Source: Raphanus sativus (taxonomy: Eukaryota; Streptophyta; Magnoliopsida; Brassicales; Brassicaceae). From it: DNA of 64,000 nucleotides. The notes below the pieces were generated by a model that ran no database searches, had not been told where the DNA came from, and saw only the letters and a list, made by a program, of their open reading frames with translations. The DNA lies in contig NC_079515.1 in NCBI RefSeq assembly GCF_000801105.2, positions 20,359,407 through 20,423,406 of the forward strand, given 5' to 3'. Within the stretch, counting starts at the first letter, position 1. Each line of letters starts with the position of its first letter. Below are positions 14,358-27,000 of the stretch, piece by piece. Both the position numbers and the translations under genes were made by a program.

Positions 14358-14420
14358 ACGTCATCGTAGTGACGTATTCTTGACACATTATAATTGGTAC
14401 TCATCATCGACACCTTGACT
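14358..14420 (-). promoter_or_regulatory. as-1-like and W-box cluster upstream of NIMIN1
   Basis: Two TGACG cores in inverted arrangement (CGTCA 14359-14363, TGACG 14370-14374), then TTGACA (14380-14385) and TTGACT (14415-14420). TGACG pairs bind TGA bZIP factors and TTGAC words bind WRKY factors, both central to salicylic-acid responses. The cluster lies about 440-500 bp upstream of the NIMIN1 start codon. Function is inferred from motifs only. Confidence 0.5.
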
Positions 14421-14711
14421 TGATGATGCGTTTACTTTACTCATGGTGGGTCGCGACAGAAAGAAAGATCCAGTGGATCGATTCTACATTATTCTCTTTT
14501 CTGAACCGTTAGATCAAACTCTCCTGGAAACTAGTTTTGAATATAGTGATAAAGTGAGTAGTTTTTACTTTTTTTTTTTTTTTTTTTTTTTGACATCAAG
14601 TAGTATTTTACTATTTTTATAATAAAAATGCATAACAATAGTACTCGTCATACTAACATCTATTCAAATGATGAGATTTTACAAAGATTTTTCGAATCAA
14701 ATTATAAGTTG

Positions 14712-17700
14712 TCGGTTATTAGTATTATATTGGTTAGAGTCGGTTTAGTTGGGTTGAGTTTCCTTTTGCTTAACTGTTACTTAACCAGCATTACTGAACC
14801 AAACTATATATATAGAAAGTTTGTACATGTAAAGTTTAAAACAGATTGAATAATAACAAACTTTTCATTCATCTCTTTCACTGAACTCGATCTTCATCTT
14901 CCTCTTAGCTCGTATTGATTCAGAGTTAATATGGTATCAGAGCTCACAAACTTACTCTTCCGCTTCGATTCATCACCATGAGTGTTCCGATTCATCTCGT
15001 TTCTCGATTCGCTTTTCTCTTGATGCGTGCGATCGATGATTTTCTGGATTGGATCACCTTCTGTTACTATTTTTTGATTCTTCTTCTCTGTTGACCTCTT
15101 GCGATCGGTTTCTCTTCATTTTCGATCGAATCGCATTTTCTTTTCTTGACTTTGTCAGTTACATCTTGCTATGGCACCTTTGGATCCGTTATCCTCCGTC
15201 AATCCGCCTGTTCCGCCGTCAGATCCATCCCGATATCAAGCAGACTATTACGATAATCCCTATTACCTTCATCATACTGATCATCCTGGCTTGATTCTGG
15301 TCTCGGATCGTCTTACGACTGCGTCGGAGTTTCATTCTTGGAGACGCTCTGTGCGGATGGCTTTGAATGTTCGTAACAAGTTGGGATTCATCGATGGTAC
15401 AATTTCTAGACCTATGGTGAATCATCGTGATTATGGTGCTTGGTCCAGGTGTAACGATATAGTGGCGACATGGTTGATGAACTCTGTTTCTAAAAAGATT
15501 GGCCAGAGTCTATTGTTCATCTCTACGGCTGAAGGGATCTGGAACAACTTGATATCTCGTTTTAAACAAGATGATGCACCTCGGATCTTTGATCTTGAGC
15601 AACGATTGAGTAAGATGGAGCAGGGATCTATGGACGTTTCTACCTATTACACTGAACTCGTTACACTATGGGAGGAGCACAAGAATTATATTGATCTTCC
15701 TATTTGTACGTGTGGACGCTGTGAGTGTAATGTTGCGGCTTTGTGGGAGAAGTTACAAGCTCGTAGTCGTGTTACCAAGTTCCTTATGGGACTTAACGAG
15801 TCATATGATCAGACGCGACGACATATCTTGATGCTCAAGCCCATGCCGTTGATTGAAGAAGCGTTTAACATTGTCACACAGGATGAACGTCAACGTTCTA
15901 TTCGTCCTGTTACAGCTGTTGACAATGTTGCTTTTCAAGCTTCTAACTCGTCTACTACAGGTCCACAATCAGTTCCTGCGCATCTTCTCAATGATCAAGC
16001 ATATGTAGCAGCTTATAATGCTGGGAGGGCTTACCAAAAGCCAGTTTGTACTCACTGTGGGAAGGTTGGACATACTGTTCAGAAGTGCTTTAAGCTTCAT
16101 GGTTATCCTCCTGGATATAGAACGTATGGTTCTTCTCAGTCTAAGACTACGTCTCAGTCTAAACCAGCTTCTGCACAGTCTATGACTTCAGCTCCTGTTG
16201 CTGCGAATGCTGTTACCACTCTCTGTACTGATCAGGAATCTCGCTCATTGCCTCTCTTGCCGTCTGTGGCTCCACAGTTGACTAGCGGTGGGATGAATAT
16301 GAACCTCCAGAGCTTTACTCCTCAGCAGATACAGAGTCTCATTGCTCAGTTCAATGCTCATGTTCGAGTTTCAGAGCCTCCAGTTCCTTCCTCGTGTACT
16401 TCTCTTCCACGAGCTACTATTACTGACCATGGCCATATGGATCCTCATTCTTCTTCTGGTACTTTCCCATTTCCTTCTATCAATTTGACCTTTCAAAATG
16501 ACACCCTTTTCTATCAAAACCATTGCCTTTCCACTCTTCCTTCTATGATTTCTAATGATGCTTGGATAATAGATAGTGGAGCTTCTAGTCATGTTTGTTC
16601 TGAATTAGGCATGTTTGATAACTTTGTTCCAGTGTCATCTGTTACAGTTACTCTTCCTGATGGTAGTCGTGTCCCCATTACACACACATGCACTATTAAA
16701 CTCACATCATCTTTGATTCTTTATGATGTTTTGCTTGTTCCTGACTTTCGTTTTAATCTGATTAGTGTGAGTAGTTTGATAAGAACTTTGTATTGTGCTG
16801 CTCATTTCTTTCCTAACGGTTGTCTTCTTCAGGATCTTTCTCGGGGCTTGATGATTGGGAAGGGTAGCCTTTTCAACAATCTTTACATTCTTGATTCTCC
16901 TGTTGCATCTGATGATCAATTACTCTGTGCTTCGGTTTCTACTGATAGTTTCGTTTGGCATCAACGTTTGGGGCATCCTTCTGCAAGTGTTTTAAACAAG
17001 ATTTCTTCATCTTTACCGGCTTACAAGCATTCTGCATCTGAACACTCTCCTTGTTCTATTTGTCCTTTGGCTAAACAGAGGCGTCTTGCCTATGTGTCTC
17101 ATAATAATCTTGCTAAGGAACCTTTTGATTTAGTCCATGTGGACATTTGGGGTCCTTTTAGTACAGAGTCTGTTAAGGGATATAGGTATTTTTTAACTTT
17201 GGTTGACGATTGTACAAGAGTTACTTGGGTTTATCTTTTGAAAAATAAAGGAGATGTTTCAATCGTTTTTCCACAGTTTTTGCAATACATTTCCACTCAA
17301 TATCATTCGAAAGTCAAAGCCATTCGTTCTGATAATGCTCCTGAACTTACATTTACAGATCTTATCAAAGAACTTGGCATGTTTCATTACTTCTCATGTG
17401 CATACACACCTCAACAAAACTCAGTTGTAGAGTGCAAACATCAGCATTTGTTAAACATTGCTCGGGCTCTGCTTTTTCAGTCAAATGTTCCTTTGGTTTA
17501 TTGGAGTGACTGCATCATGACATCTGTTTACTTGATAAACCGTATGCCTTCTCCTCTGTTGAATCATAAGTCTCCGTTAGAAAAGCTTACTGATAAAAAG
17601 CCTGATTACTCCTTGTTAAAGAGTTTTGGTTGTTTGTGTTTTGCTTCCACTCATGCTAAAGATCGTACTAAGTTCAGTCCTCGTGCTTTGCCTTGTGTTT

Positions 17701-19797
17701 TCTTAGGATATCCTTCTGGTTTCAAAGGCTATAAGTTGTTAGATTTAGAATCTCATTCGATTCTGATTTCACGAAATGTTGTTTTCAAAGAACAAGTTTT
17801 TCCTTACAAAACGAGTGAGTTTTTGTCTAAATCTGTTGATATGTTTCCTAATACCATTCTTCCTATGCCTGCACCGTTGCATTTTGTTGAAACAATGCCT
17901 TCTCTTGCTTCTCATTTTCCTCCTTTTGGTTCTGATGTTGCATCTTCATCTGATAATACATCTGTTTCTCCTGCTGCACAATCACACACTCATGACACTG
18001 CTCCTACGGTTAGTACTGATACACATGATGCTGCAACTGATTTATCTAATGTCTCTAGGCCAAAACGCATGACTAGAGCTCCTACTTACTTATCTCAGTA
18101 TCATTGTTCCTTGGTTCCTTCTATTACTCTTTCTTCTTGTCGAATTTCTCGATCTATTTCTTCTCAAAATCATTGTTTTCTTGTTCCTCTTACTTCCACT
18201 TGTTCACCTTCCTTTCCTTCTTCCTCCAAAACACCTTACCCTTTATCTGATGTGGTCTCTTATGATCGGTTAAACCATATTTTTCAAACCTCCGTTCAAT
18301 CTTATTCCTTAGAAACAGAACCGAAAACCTTTAAACAGGCCATGGCTTCAGAAAAGTGGAGAAAAGCTGCGAATGTGGAACTGGATGCTATGGAACAAAA
18401 CAGAACATGGGATATTGTTTCTTTGCCAGTTGGGAAGAATGTGGTCGGTTGTCGATGGATATTCACAATCAAATACCGAGCTGATGGAACTGTTGAGCGC
18501 TATAAAGGACGTCTTGTGGCTCAAGGTTTCACACAGCAGGAGGGTATTGATTATATGGATACTTTTTCTCCCGTTGCAAAGCTAACCAGTGTCAAGTTGC
18601 TTCTTAGTTTAGCTGCAATAAAGGGATGATTCTGCTGTTGCTGCGTTACAATCTCTTCTTCGGTCTGAGTTTAATATCAAAGACCTTGGTCAAGCTCGCT
18701 TCTTTCTTGGTCTAGAAATTGCTCGGTCTTCTGAGGGTATCTCTGTTTGTCAACGGAAGTACACTATTAATCTTTTGGAGGATGCTGGATTGTCAGGATG
18801 TAAACCAAGCTCCATTCCCATGGATCCTTCTCTTCATCTTACGAAGACTCTGGGAACTCCTCTGCCAAGTCCAACTCCTTATCGTGAACTCATTGGTCGC
18901 CTCTTGTATCTTACGATAACAAGACCTGACATAACATTTGCTGTACATCAGTTAAGTCAGTTTCTTTCGGCTCCCACGGATGTTCACCTTCAAGCAGCTC
19001 ATAAAGTACTTCGTTACTTGAAGAATAATCCAGGCCAGGGTTTGATGTACTCTGCTACTTCTGAGCTTTGCTTGAATGCTTTTGCCGATGCAGATTGGGC
19101 AACCTGCGAAGAAACTCGGCGTTCGATTACTGGCTTCTGCGTCTACCTAGGCTCTTCCTTAATATCTTGGAAGTCTAAGAAGCAAGCTGTCGTGAGTCGT
19201 AGCAGCACAGAAGCAGAGTATCGAAGCCTTGCTTTAGCGACTTGCGAGTTGATATGGATACAACAGCTTTTACGTGACTTACTGGTTCATGTTACGGGTC
19301 CTGCAAAGCTGTACTGCGACAACAAGTCGGCTATTCACATCGCTACCAACCCGGTTTTCCATGAACGCACTAAACATATTGAGATTGACTGTCATACTGT
19401 ACGTGATCAACTCAAGGCGGGTCGTCTCAAGATGTTTCATGTCAGCACTGGGAATCAGCTTGCTGATACACTTACGAAGCCCTTGCATCCTGGACCGTTT
19501 CATTCACTTCTTCAGAGGATGTCTGTGTCAAGTCTTTTTCTTCCAGATTCTCCGAAGCTAAAGACTTGAGGGGGGCGTATTAGTATTATATTGGTTAGAA
19601 TCGGTTTAGTTGGGTGGAGTTTCCTTTTGCTTAACCATTACTTAACCAGCATTACTGAACCAAACTATATATATAGAAAGTTTGTACATGTAAAGTTTAA
19701 AACAGATTGAATAATAACAAACTTTTCATTCATCTCTTTCACTGAGCTCGATCTTCATCTTCCTCTTAGCTCGTATTGATTCAGAGTTAATATCGGT
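14712..19797 (+). mobile_element. Ty1/copia retrotransposon with two LTRs and target duplication
   Basis: The element occupies 14717-19792 (5076 bp), flanked by the 5-bp duplication TCGGT (14712-14716, 19793-19797). LTRs of 215 bp lie at 14717-14931 and 19578-19792 and differ at about five positions by eye (about 2%), so insertion is fairly recent. LTR ends are TATTAG...GTTAATA, giving TA...TA termini instead of TG...CA. The primer site TGGTATCAGAGC (14932-14943) matches initiator tRNA-Met. A G-rich polypurine tract (19566-19577) precedes the 3' LTR. Confidence 0.93.
15171..19569 (+). pseudogene. Copia gag-pol polyprotein, reverse transcriptase core deleted
   Basis: The first 1152 codons are open: gag with a CCHC zinc knuckle (about residue 293), protease DSGAS (about 468), integrase zinc-binding HHCC, then the D-D35-E catalytic triad (about 655, 719, 753). 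Reverse transcriptase begins normally ([18 protein letters not shown]) but at about 18627 the sequence jumps to the region after YVDD. Compared with the second copia element here, about 105 residues (some 315 bp), including the catalytic YVDD, are missing, and a TGA follows in the original frame. The remaining reverse transcriptase and RNase H run in a shifted frame to 19569. The element cannot encode its own reverse transcriptase. Confidence 0.9.
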
Positions 19798-20069
19798 CAC
19801 TTGCATATAAACAAGTTATTAATCCTAACTCTATATCTCTGTTTTTTCACAAAAATGTTTTAATTGATTTTACTAACACGGAATTGTCCGAAGAAAGAAA
19901 CAATGACAACAACTAACACATAATTTAAAATGGTTCAGTTGTTTGGTGGACGTATGTACTATAAAAAGACTCGATCGCACATTTATCAAAGGCGAGATTC
20001 GAGAAATACATGGCCCAATGAGTTCGTTAAGATTGCTATCATAGAACATGGATCAGTAGTCTAATATGG
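19798..20069. other. Intergenic DNA
   Basis: Nothing recognised between the copia target duplication and the 75-bp tandem repeat. Confidence 0.5.
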
Positions 20070-20070
20070 G

Positions 20071-20220
20071 CCTAAAGGTATGAAAACTTCACAAATTTGA
20101 TTGTTGTAGGTTGGGATTTGTTAAACAATTTCTCTCTATTGGAAGCCTAAAGGTATGAAAACTTCACAAATTTGATTGTTGTAGGTTGGGATTTGTTAAA
20201 CAATTTCTCTCTATTGGAAG
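20071..20220 (+). repeat. Perfect 75-bp tandem duplication
   Basis: 20071-20145 and 20146-20220 are identical by eye over all 75 bases. Either a very recent duplication or an assembly artefact. Confidence 0.9.
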
Positions 20221-21032
20221 AAACAACATTCCTTTGCAAAAACATTGCCTGTAGCAAACTCATGACTATCATAACGTTGGATTTAGAAAAGTTTCACTAG
20301 ATATCAATATGTATAAATTTTTGGCACACGACGATCCACAAAGGCTCACTCATAAATCTCTGCATGTTAGATGGGAAAAGGAGAAAACGTAATCTATTAG
20401 TACTATGACATATTTAAATTAAACTTCTTAAAAGCTTCATCTTTGCGCCATATTCTCTTATTTTTCTTCTAAACATTTGATGTTATACTAATATTCTAAC
20501 ATTTGACAAAAATAAATACTAATATTCTATCAAAACTCATCTCTCCCACTAGATTTGTCTTTTCAACCCCCCATTTTCCTGATTCGAATCCAGACACGTG
20601 CATGAGAAATTAATGTATTCATAAGGCTGTTAAGGCAACCTTTACTCTCTTTTTTTTAAATCCTTTATTTTTTTTAACGTTTGAATCGATTATTATCAAT
20701 TAATTACTCTTTCTTTCGTACTCGTTTTTAGTCACAAATTGATAATTAAAAGGTCCAAAGCCTAAAATTACATGTTGCATCCATTACAGTAAGGCCCGTA
20801 AGCCCATAAACCGAGAACAGCCCAAAAACTACCAAAACTCACTAATTACCACAGACAGAACTCTACGTGTTTCCATCCTCTATGCCAGGGAGCCATGCGT
20901 CACGCCCACGACAAATCGACCGTCATCGCTTTTTCATACTCATACAAATAAACATCACGAGATATGTATTATATTATATACTATTCGAGGTATAACCATT
21001 AACATTGGATTTATTAAGGTTAGTAATTATTA
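20221..21032. other. AT-rich intergenic DNA
   Basis: No gene supported. TGGGCT/AGCCCA words cluster at about 20770-20830, like a promoter of a lost or unseen gene. Confidence 0.4.
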
Positions 21033-21706
21033 AAGACACCTCCAATGGTACAACTAAATAAGGGAAAACGTTAAAAATGAAGGAAATCACTCTCCAATAA
21101 TACATTATTTTGAGAGAAAAATGAGTTTATGAACAGTATTTCTATAAACTCATTTTAATGTTGGACTTCTTTATTTGGATAATAATCCTTCCATTTTTTT
21201 AAACTATATTTTATGCATAAATAAAGTATTTACACAAAATATTATTTTAAAAACTTTTGTCTACTATATATACACACTGATTAAAAAAATTAACTAATAA
21301 CTTAATAATATTATAATAAATCATCAATGGTAACATTAAAGTCTATCTAATACAAATATTTTTTAGAAAAAACCTAACACGACATAGAAAATGCTTTGAT
21401 TTATTATTTGTGTGAAAGATATAGTAACTGTTTAAATAAAATTCTATTATTGCATGTATGTGATTATGTAATTTTATTAAATAATAATAGTTTATTTAAA
21501 TAAAATTAGATTTTAGTTTAAAAATTAAAACTTTTTTACAGTGATCATAATTTTAAGTTTTATCAAATAAAATGTGCTTTATGTAACATAATAAAAAGTT
21601 GAGAAATGAATATATTAAGAATTGAGAGAAAACAGAAAATCATAAGCTCATTTTGATTTTCCATCATTTAAGAGAAAAAATGATGCAAACTATTGGAGAT
21701 GGTCTT
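21033..21706. mobile_element. Possible MITE with imperfect terminal inverted repeats
   Basis: The left end AAGACACCTCCAATGG (21033-21048) is the imperfect reverse complement of the right end CTATTGGAGATGGTCTT (21690-21706). The interior is AT-rich and non-coding, typical of a MITE. No clear target duplication was found, so the superfamily is open. Confidence 0.4.
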
Positions 21707-21811
21707 ATGGTCCGAGCAATAGTAGAAACTAAAAAATGCAACCATGTAATATGTGGTTTTATAATTATTCTATTGTTAATTATGATAGAATCGGAAATAA
21801 TAATTAGTAAC

Positions 21812-21817
<6 letters not shown>

Positions 21818-21843
<26 letters not shown>
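21818..21843 (+). repeat. ATA trinucleotide microsatellite
   Basis: About nine ATA/TAA repeats in a row. Confidence 0.8.
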
Positions 21844-21845
<2 letters not shown>

Positions 21846-21905
21846 GGAATTTTGATGTAGTAAATAAAAATAGTTTTTTAAATAACGCCTAAGATCAATG
21901 AATAA

Positions 21906-23641
21906 TCTATATTTTATTAAAATAGAAGTCACAACTTCTATTCATGTATTGTTTTTAAAAATGGACATTTCCTAAAAAAATATATTTCATTTATTTATAC
22001 TTAATATGTTGGCGTCATTAAGATATCAAATATCATATAATTAACATATATAACAACTTTACCTATAAAACTGTTTTACTTTTATTTTTAATTATAAATT
22101 TTCAGCTGAAAAATAAAAAAAATCTTACAAAAACATTTAAATATTTTATATAATAATGCATTAACTAATTTCGTAATTAGTAGTATAATTTTATTCAAAT
22201 AAATTAAAATCTTATAATTTTATTCAAATAAATTAAAATTAAAATTTTTTATTAAAAAATAAATATTTTCATAAATTTCTAATTATAGTATATATTATAC
22301 TAAAATAAAAGTAAGATATGAATTAAATATTAAAAATTATAGTAAATTATAAAGTAACTTATTTTATTTAAAAAAAAAATCCTTTCGTTTTAAATATGAT
22401 ACACCACTAAAAGGGGTTTAACGTAAACCATGTATAAATTTGCTAAAATAATAAGTCTAAATTATTTGAACATAACAATATATTTATTTATAAAATCCTG
22501 GTATATATAAAATTATAGATGCTAAATTATATTTTTAAACACAACAAGGAAATATAAATGATTCTAAACAAATTTATATTCTATAGTAAACCAAATAAGT
22601 TTAAAATATATTTAAAAATATGTTTTAAAAAGTTTATGCTAATGACAAAAAAAAAGAATTTACGCAAACTGTAGAAATTAAAAATATATACTTTGATGTG
22701 TGTTATCTGTTTGATTATTTTAAATTATGAATTTGTTTTACCGAATTTGAATTTATATTATTATGTAATAAAAATTTATAACAAATTATAATGTATAAAA
22801 AGTTTATATATTAAAAACGGAAAATAAAAGCTTAAATAATAAAATTATAGAATCACATTATATATAACATTGAAAATGCAAATCATATATTTAAAAATGT
22901 TTATGATTATTTCAAATTTATACATAAGTCATAGACATAAAAAAATAATCGACAATAAAGAAAAGGTTAAAGTATTTGTAAGATTTGAGGACAACATAAT
23001 TTCATTACTAATTAGTAACGATCCATTTGATATTGACATACTCTATCGATCCATTTATAAGAGGTATATTGTTTTAATAGATAAGAAGATGTATATTATA
23101 TAAGTCTCATTTTAACTTTATTGTGTTTCAATTACATTACATAAAAACTTATGTTCTAATAATATACCTTCATATCTACATATTAAAAAAAAATCTTTTA
23201 GTTAAAAATTCAATTGTTTATTTTATCATTTCTATAAATATCTAATACTAAATGCTTAGAGATTAGTGTATGTGAATATTTTTAAAATTGTCATAAAATT
23301 CAAAAACAATTACTAAATAATAGTTATTTTTCTTACTAATACAGAACTTAGATTGAAATTAGATCCATTTATTAGTTTTAATAATATATAAGGAATTATA
23401 AAATAATTTTCAAATTCTTTGAATTTTGTATATATTAATTTGTCAAATGATTACACACAAATCCAACAAAACATACATATAATAAGAAGCAACAAATACA
23501 TTTGAGTTTGATATAATTAATTGAATAAAAATGAACTATAAAATTTAGGTATTTGAAAATAATATAAATAATTATATACATATATATATATACATAAAAA
23601 TAAAAACAAACATTTGCACGGTCGTACATATTAAGCTCTAG
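21906..23641 (+). mobile_element. Non-autonomous Helitron, about 1.7 kb
   Basis: The 5' end TCTATATTTTATTAAAATAG starts at 21906 after an A. The 3' end has a short imperfect hairpin (TGCACG/CGTACA, 23615-23628) followed by CTAG (23638-23641) and T. Both ends match Brassicaceae Helitrons and the A|T insertion rule. The interior is AT-rich with no protein signal, so it would depend on an outside RepHel protein. Confidence 0.65.
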
Positions 23642-24119
23642 TTACAACATAAAGAAATAAATAAAAAATATGATAAAAAAAGTTTTGACATCATTTTTGA
23701 TTGGCATGTTAATATGTGATAATACAATCTCTGCTGCAGTGACAAAAAATACTACAAACTCTTACTTTTAATCATTCAAAGATAAGAGTCTAGACTAGTA
23801 GCCTAGAAAGTGGGAAAACAAATAAATTTAGGAGGATTCATTGACAAAAGACATTTTTGATACGCCTCGTCTTATTAGAATTGGGAATGGCGATGGCCTA
23901 TGGAGAGGATATGAGTGCGATGGACATAATGATAGGTAGAGGAGATAATGCAGAAAAGCGAGAAGAAGAATCTTTATCATTTATGAATTGAGTTAACAAA
24001 GAAAACTAGGTTATGATATCTCCACTCGTTTCTATTATTCCTCCATGATTAAACTTCTGATCGATCATTCATATAACCAAAAGGTTAATCTGATTTTGTA
24101 ACTGCAAAGATATGCGTCG

Positions 24120-24152
<33 letters not shown>

Positions 24153-24534
24153 GCATATGAGATTAATTAAAATATATATTTGGGCTAGATTAAATAAATT
24201 TCGATTATTAAATATAATATTAAAACATATGATTATCACATTTTACAAAAAGAAAAACATGACTAGGTAGAGAAATATACATAATCTATTTGTTTGTTTG
24301 TTTGACGACTTATGTTTCTATTACATAAAATGCTAGGGTTCAATTTTCACTAGTTCAATCATTTATATATTAAAGAAAAAACATTTTTAAAGACTAAAAT
24401 TACTTTCATATGTGATTAACAGAACTGTCGTTATTTACCTAGCGGACTCACAGTCACTCTCAATCCTTTAGAAATAGACATAAATTATTAGGGTATGTAT
24501 AATACTATGCTACTAAATATTAACAATATTGTCA
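23642..24534. other. AT-rich intergenic DNA
   Basis: Nothing recognised apart from TA microsatellites near 24120-24152. Confidence 0.5.
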
Positions 24535-25906
24535 GTCATTTATTGGGAATTCAGTCAAAAAAACACTAAACATAGTAAGAATTGCCAAAAGAAATATGGA
24601 CTCGAGGATAGCCAAAAAAAATCTGAACTTTTGTTGATTTTTATCAGTTTATTAAGAAACTTTGATTGACCGACCAGATTAAGACACCGTTAACTAACAG
24701 TTAAGACGGTGGTTAATCGACGTTAAATACAAAGATCGTTAAGTAAAACGACGTCGTTTTACCTATTTTTATTATCAAAAATATGTTGTTCGTGTGGGTC
24801 AAACCTGAGAACTCATGGCCAAATGACGAGGTTACTTGCCACTAGACTACTGTCATTTTTAAGAATATCTATAACATATTTTATTTTATTGAGTATCAAA
24901 AAAATCTCGAAAAATCTAAATTCTTTTTTTTTAAATTCCAAAAAATCTTAGAAGTTCAAGAAAAATCTGAAAATTAAAATTAAAATTGAAATTATAAATA
25001 TTTAAAAAAAAATCAAAACATTAATTTTTTTTTATAAAAATTAATGTATCTAAGATCATTTGAGTTTTTTTATCTTAAATACATTAATCATACATTTTTT
25101 GTAAATTAATATATTTGAGATAAAATGGAAAAATGATATTTATCAAACTACAAATGTTTTTCATTTAATTATTATCATATTTTAGAAAAATATTTGTGAT
25201 AATATCATTTGTTTATTGTATCTTAATTATCATTTGTCTATTTTATCTTAAATACATTATTCATACTAAAATCTATAGTGTGATAAATATCATTTTATTT
25301 TATATTACATACATTAATTTATTTTAAAATATGTTTCAAGTTTTTTAATCATTAAATTTAATTCGTTGCATTTTTTGAATTATTTTAGATTTTTTTTTGA
25401 AATTTTTAATGTATTGATTTTAAAAAAAAACTTATTTGTAATTTCAATTTTAATTTTACTTTTCAGAATTTTCTTGAATTTTTAAGATTTTTTAGAATTT
25501 TTTTAAAAAAATTTAGATTTTTGAGATTTGTTTGATACTCAATAAAAGAAAACATGTTATGGATATTCTTAAAAGTGACAGTAGTCTAGTGGCAAAAAAC
25601 CTCGTCATTCGGCCATGATTTCTCATGTTTGATCCACGCGAACAACATTTTTTTGATAATAAAAATAGGTAAAACGACGTCGTTTCATTCCATCTCAAAA
25701 TGACGTCGTTTTACTTAACGATCTTTGCAAACGTCGTTTAATCATTCTGTAACGGTGTGTTTAATTTGGCGAGTCAGCGATAACTTAGTGATTAAAATTT
25801 AATGTCGAATATAGTTCGATGTTTTTTCGGCGAGCCAATATGTTCGTATTTATTATGGCAATTCGTGCAAAGTTCATGATTTTTGGCCGAATTCCCGTCG
25901 TTTATT
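24535..25906. mobile_element. Mutator-like foldback element
   Basis: The element spans 24545-25896 (1352 bp) with terminal inverted repeats GGGAATTCAGTCAAAAA and, on the other strand, GGGAATTCGGCCAAAAA. Flanks GTCATTTATT and GTCGTTTATT form a 10-bp target duplication with one mismatch, in the Mutator size range. The inverted similarity continues inward for several hundred bases per arm (for example 24700-24960 against 25480-25740), leaving an AT-rich centre of about 400 bp. No transposase is encoded. Confidence 0.75.
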
Positions 25907-26559
25907 GTTTGTTGTACAGTAGATAATACTGTCAGTCGTTGATTGTATAATAAATGATATCAAAAAAATTAACAACAAATATAATTATGTGAAGATCATA
26001 CGTCGTTTTACCTATTTTTATTATCGAATGAAACGACGTCGTTTTATACAACAAATATAAATTGTTAATATTCTTATATGTTTTTTTATATGACTTATAT
26101 ACATATCATTTATTTTACTTAAGATATTATTAATTTTATTTGATTTTATTAGATATGTCATAATGGTTGAAGACTATACAATATAATTTGTTTCATGATA
26201 AATGCTGTATAAAGGGAATATAATCGTTTGGTTAGAATATGTTCCCACAAAATCGAGATTAATTCTCCAATTTCATTAAAAAGAAAGTTCATATAAAAGC
26301 TCAATCAATCTCTTAGTTTAAGCAACTTAATTTTGTAATTCAGAAATAATAATACATGGTGATAGACAAATTATGAGTCAATTTTAAATTCAAAATGGGC
26401 AAGTTTATGGTCAAATATCATGATTGATAAATCAAGTAAAATGTGAAATTAGCAAAATGAATGAAGTAAATATAAGAAAATAATATCAAAAATCTAATAT
26501 TTTTTTTTCCTATATTTACTTGATTCCTTTTGTTAATTTACGCTTTACCGTAATATATG
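25907..26559. other. AT-rich DNA with a stray copy of the foldback arm
   Basis: About 25999-26045 repeats the arm sequence around the palindrome AAACGACGTCGTTTT outside the foldback element. It could be a remnant of a second related element. No gene seen. Confidence 0.5.
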
Positions 26560-27000
26560 TAGTAGTAAAAAATAGGAAACTAATATATGTATTATGGTTT
26601 CAGTTAATATAAAAAAAGTTACTACAAATTTATTTAAATTCTTATAGCCGGTTAGAAATTATATAGGAAACTGTAATGATTTTTTGCCATTAATCTCACA
26701 ATGTAATATAATTGATTGACTCAATTACTGTGGCATAAATCATATTAGTTATTACTATATATATCATATAAGTAATTTATGCAATAGCCAAAAATAAGAA
26801 ACTGATATACGCAATCTCCATAACACATTCTGGTTTTGGTTAATATATGAAAATTATTACTAATTTATTTAAATTCTTATGACCAATTAAAAATTATACA
26901 GAAAATTGTAGGATTTTTTGTCATTAATTTCGCGATGTAATATATTGATTGACTCAATTATTATGTCATAAACCCTAATAGTTATTATTATATATATCAG
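26560..27000 (+). repeat. Two diverged tandem copies of an about 236-bp unit
   Basis: Landmarks GGTTTCAGTTAATATA (26596) and GGTTTTGGTTAATATA (26832), followed in each copy by TTTATTTAAATTCTTAT and later ATTGATTGACTCAATTA, show a direct duplication at about 236 bp spacing. Confidence 0.7.

Noticed and set aside
21653..23629. Short frames at 21653-21892, 22870-23103 and 23435-23629
   Set aside because: AT-rich frames of Ile/Lys/Tyr inside a MITE-like element and a non-autonomous Helitron; no domains.
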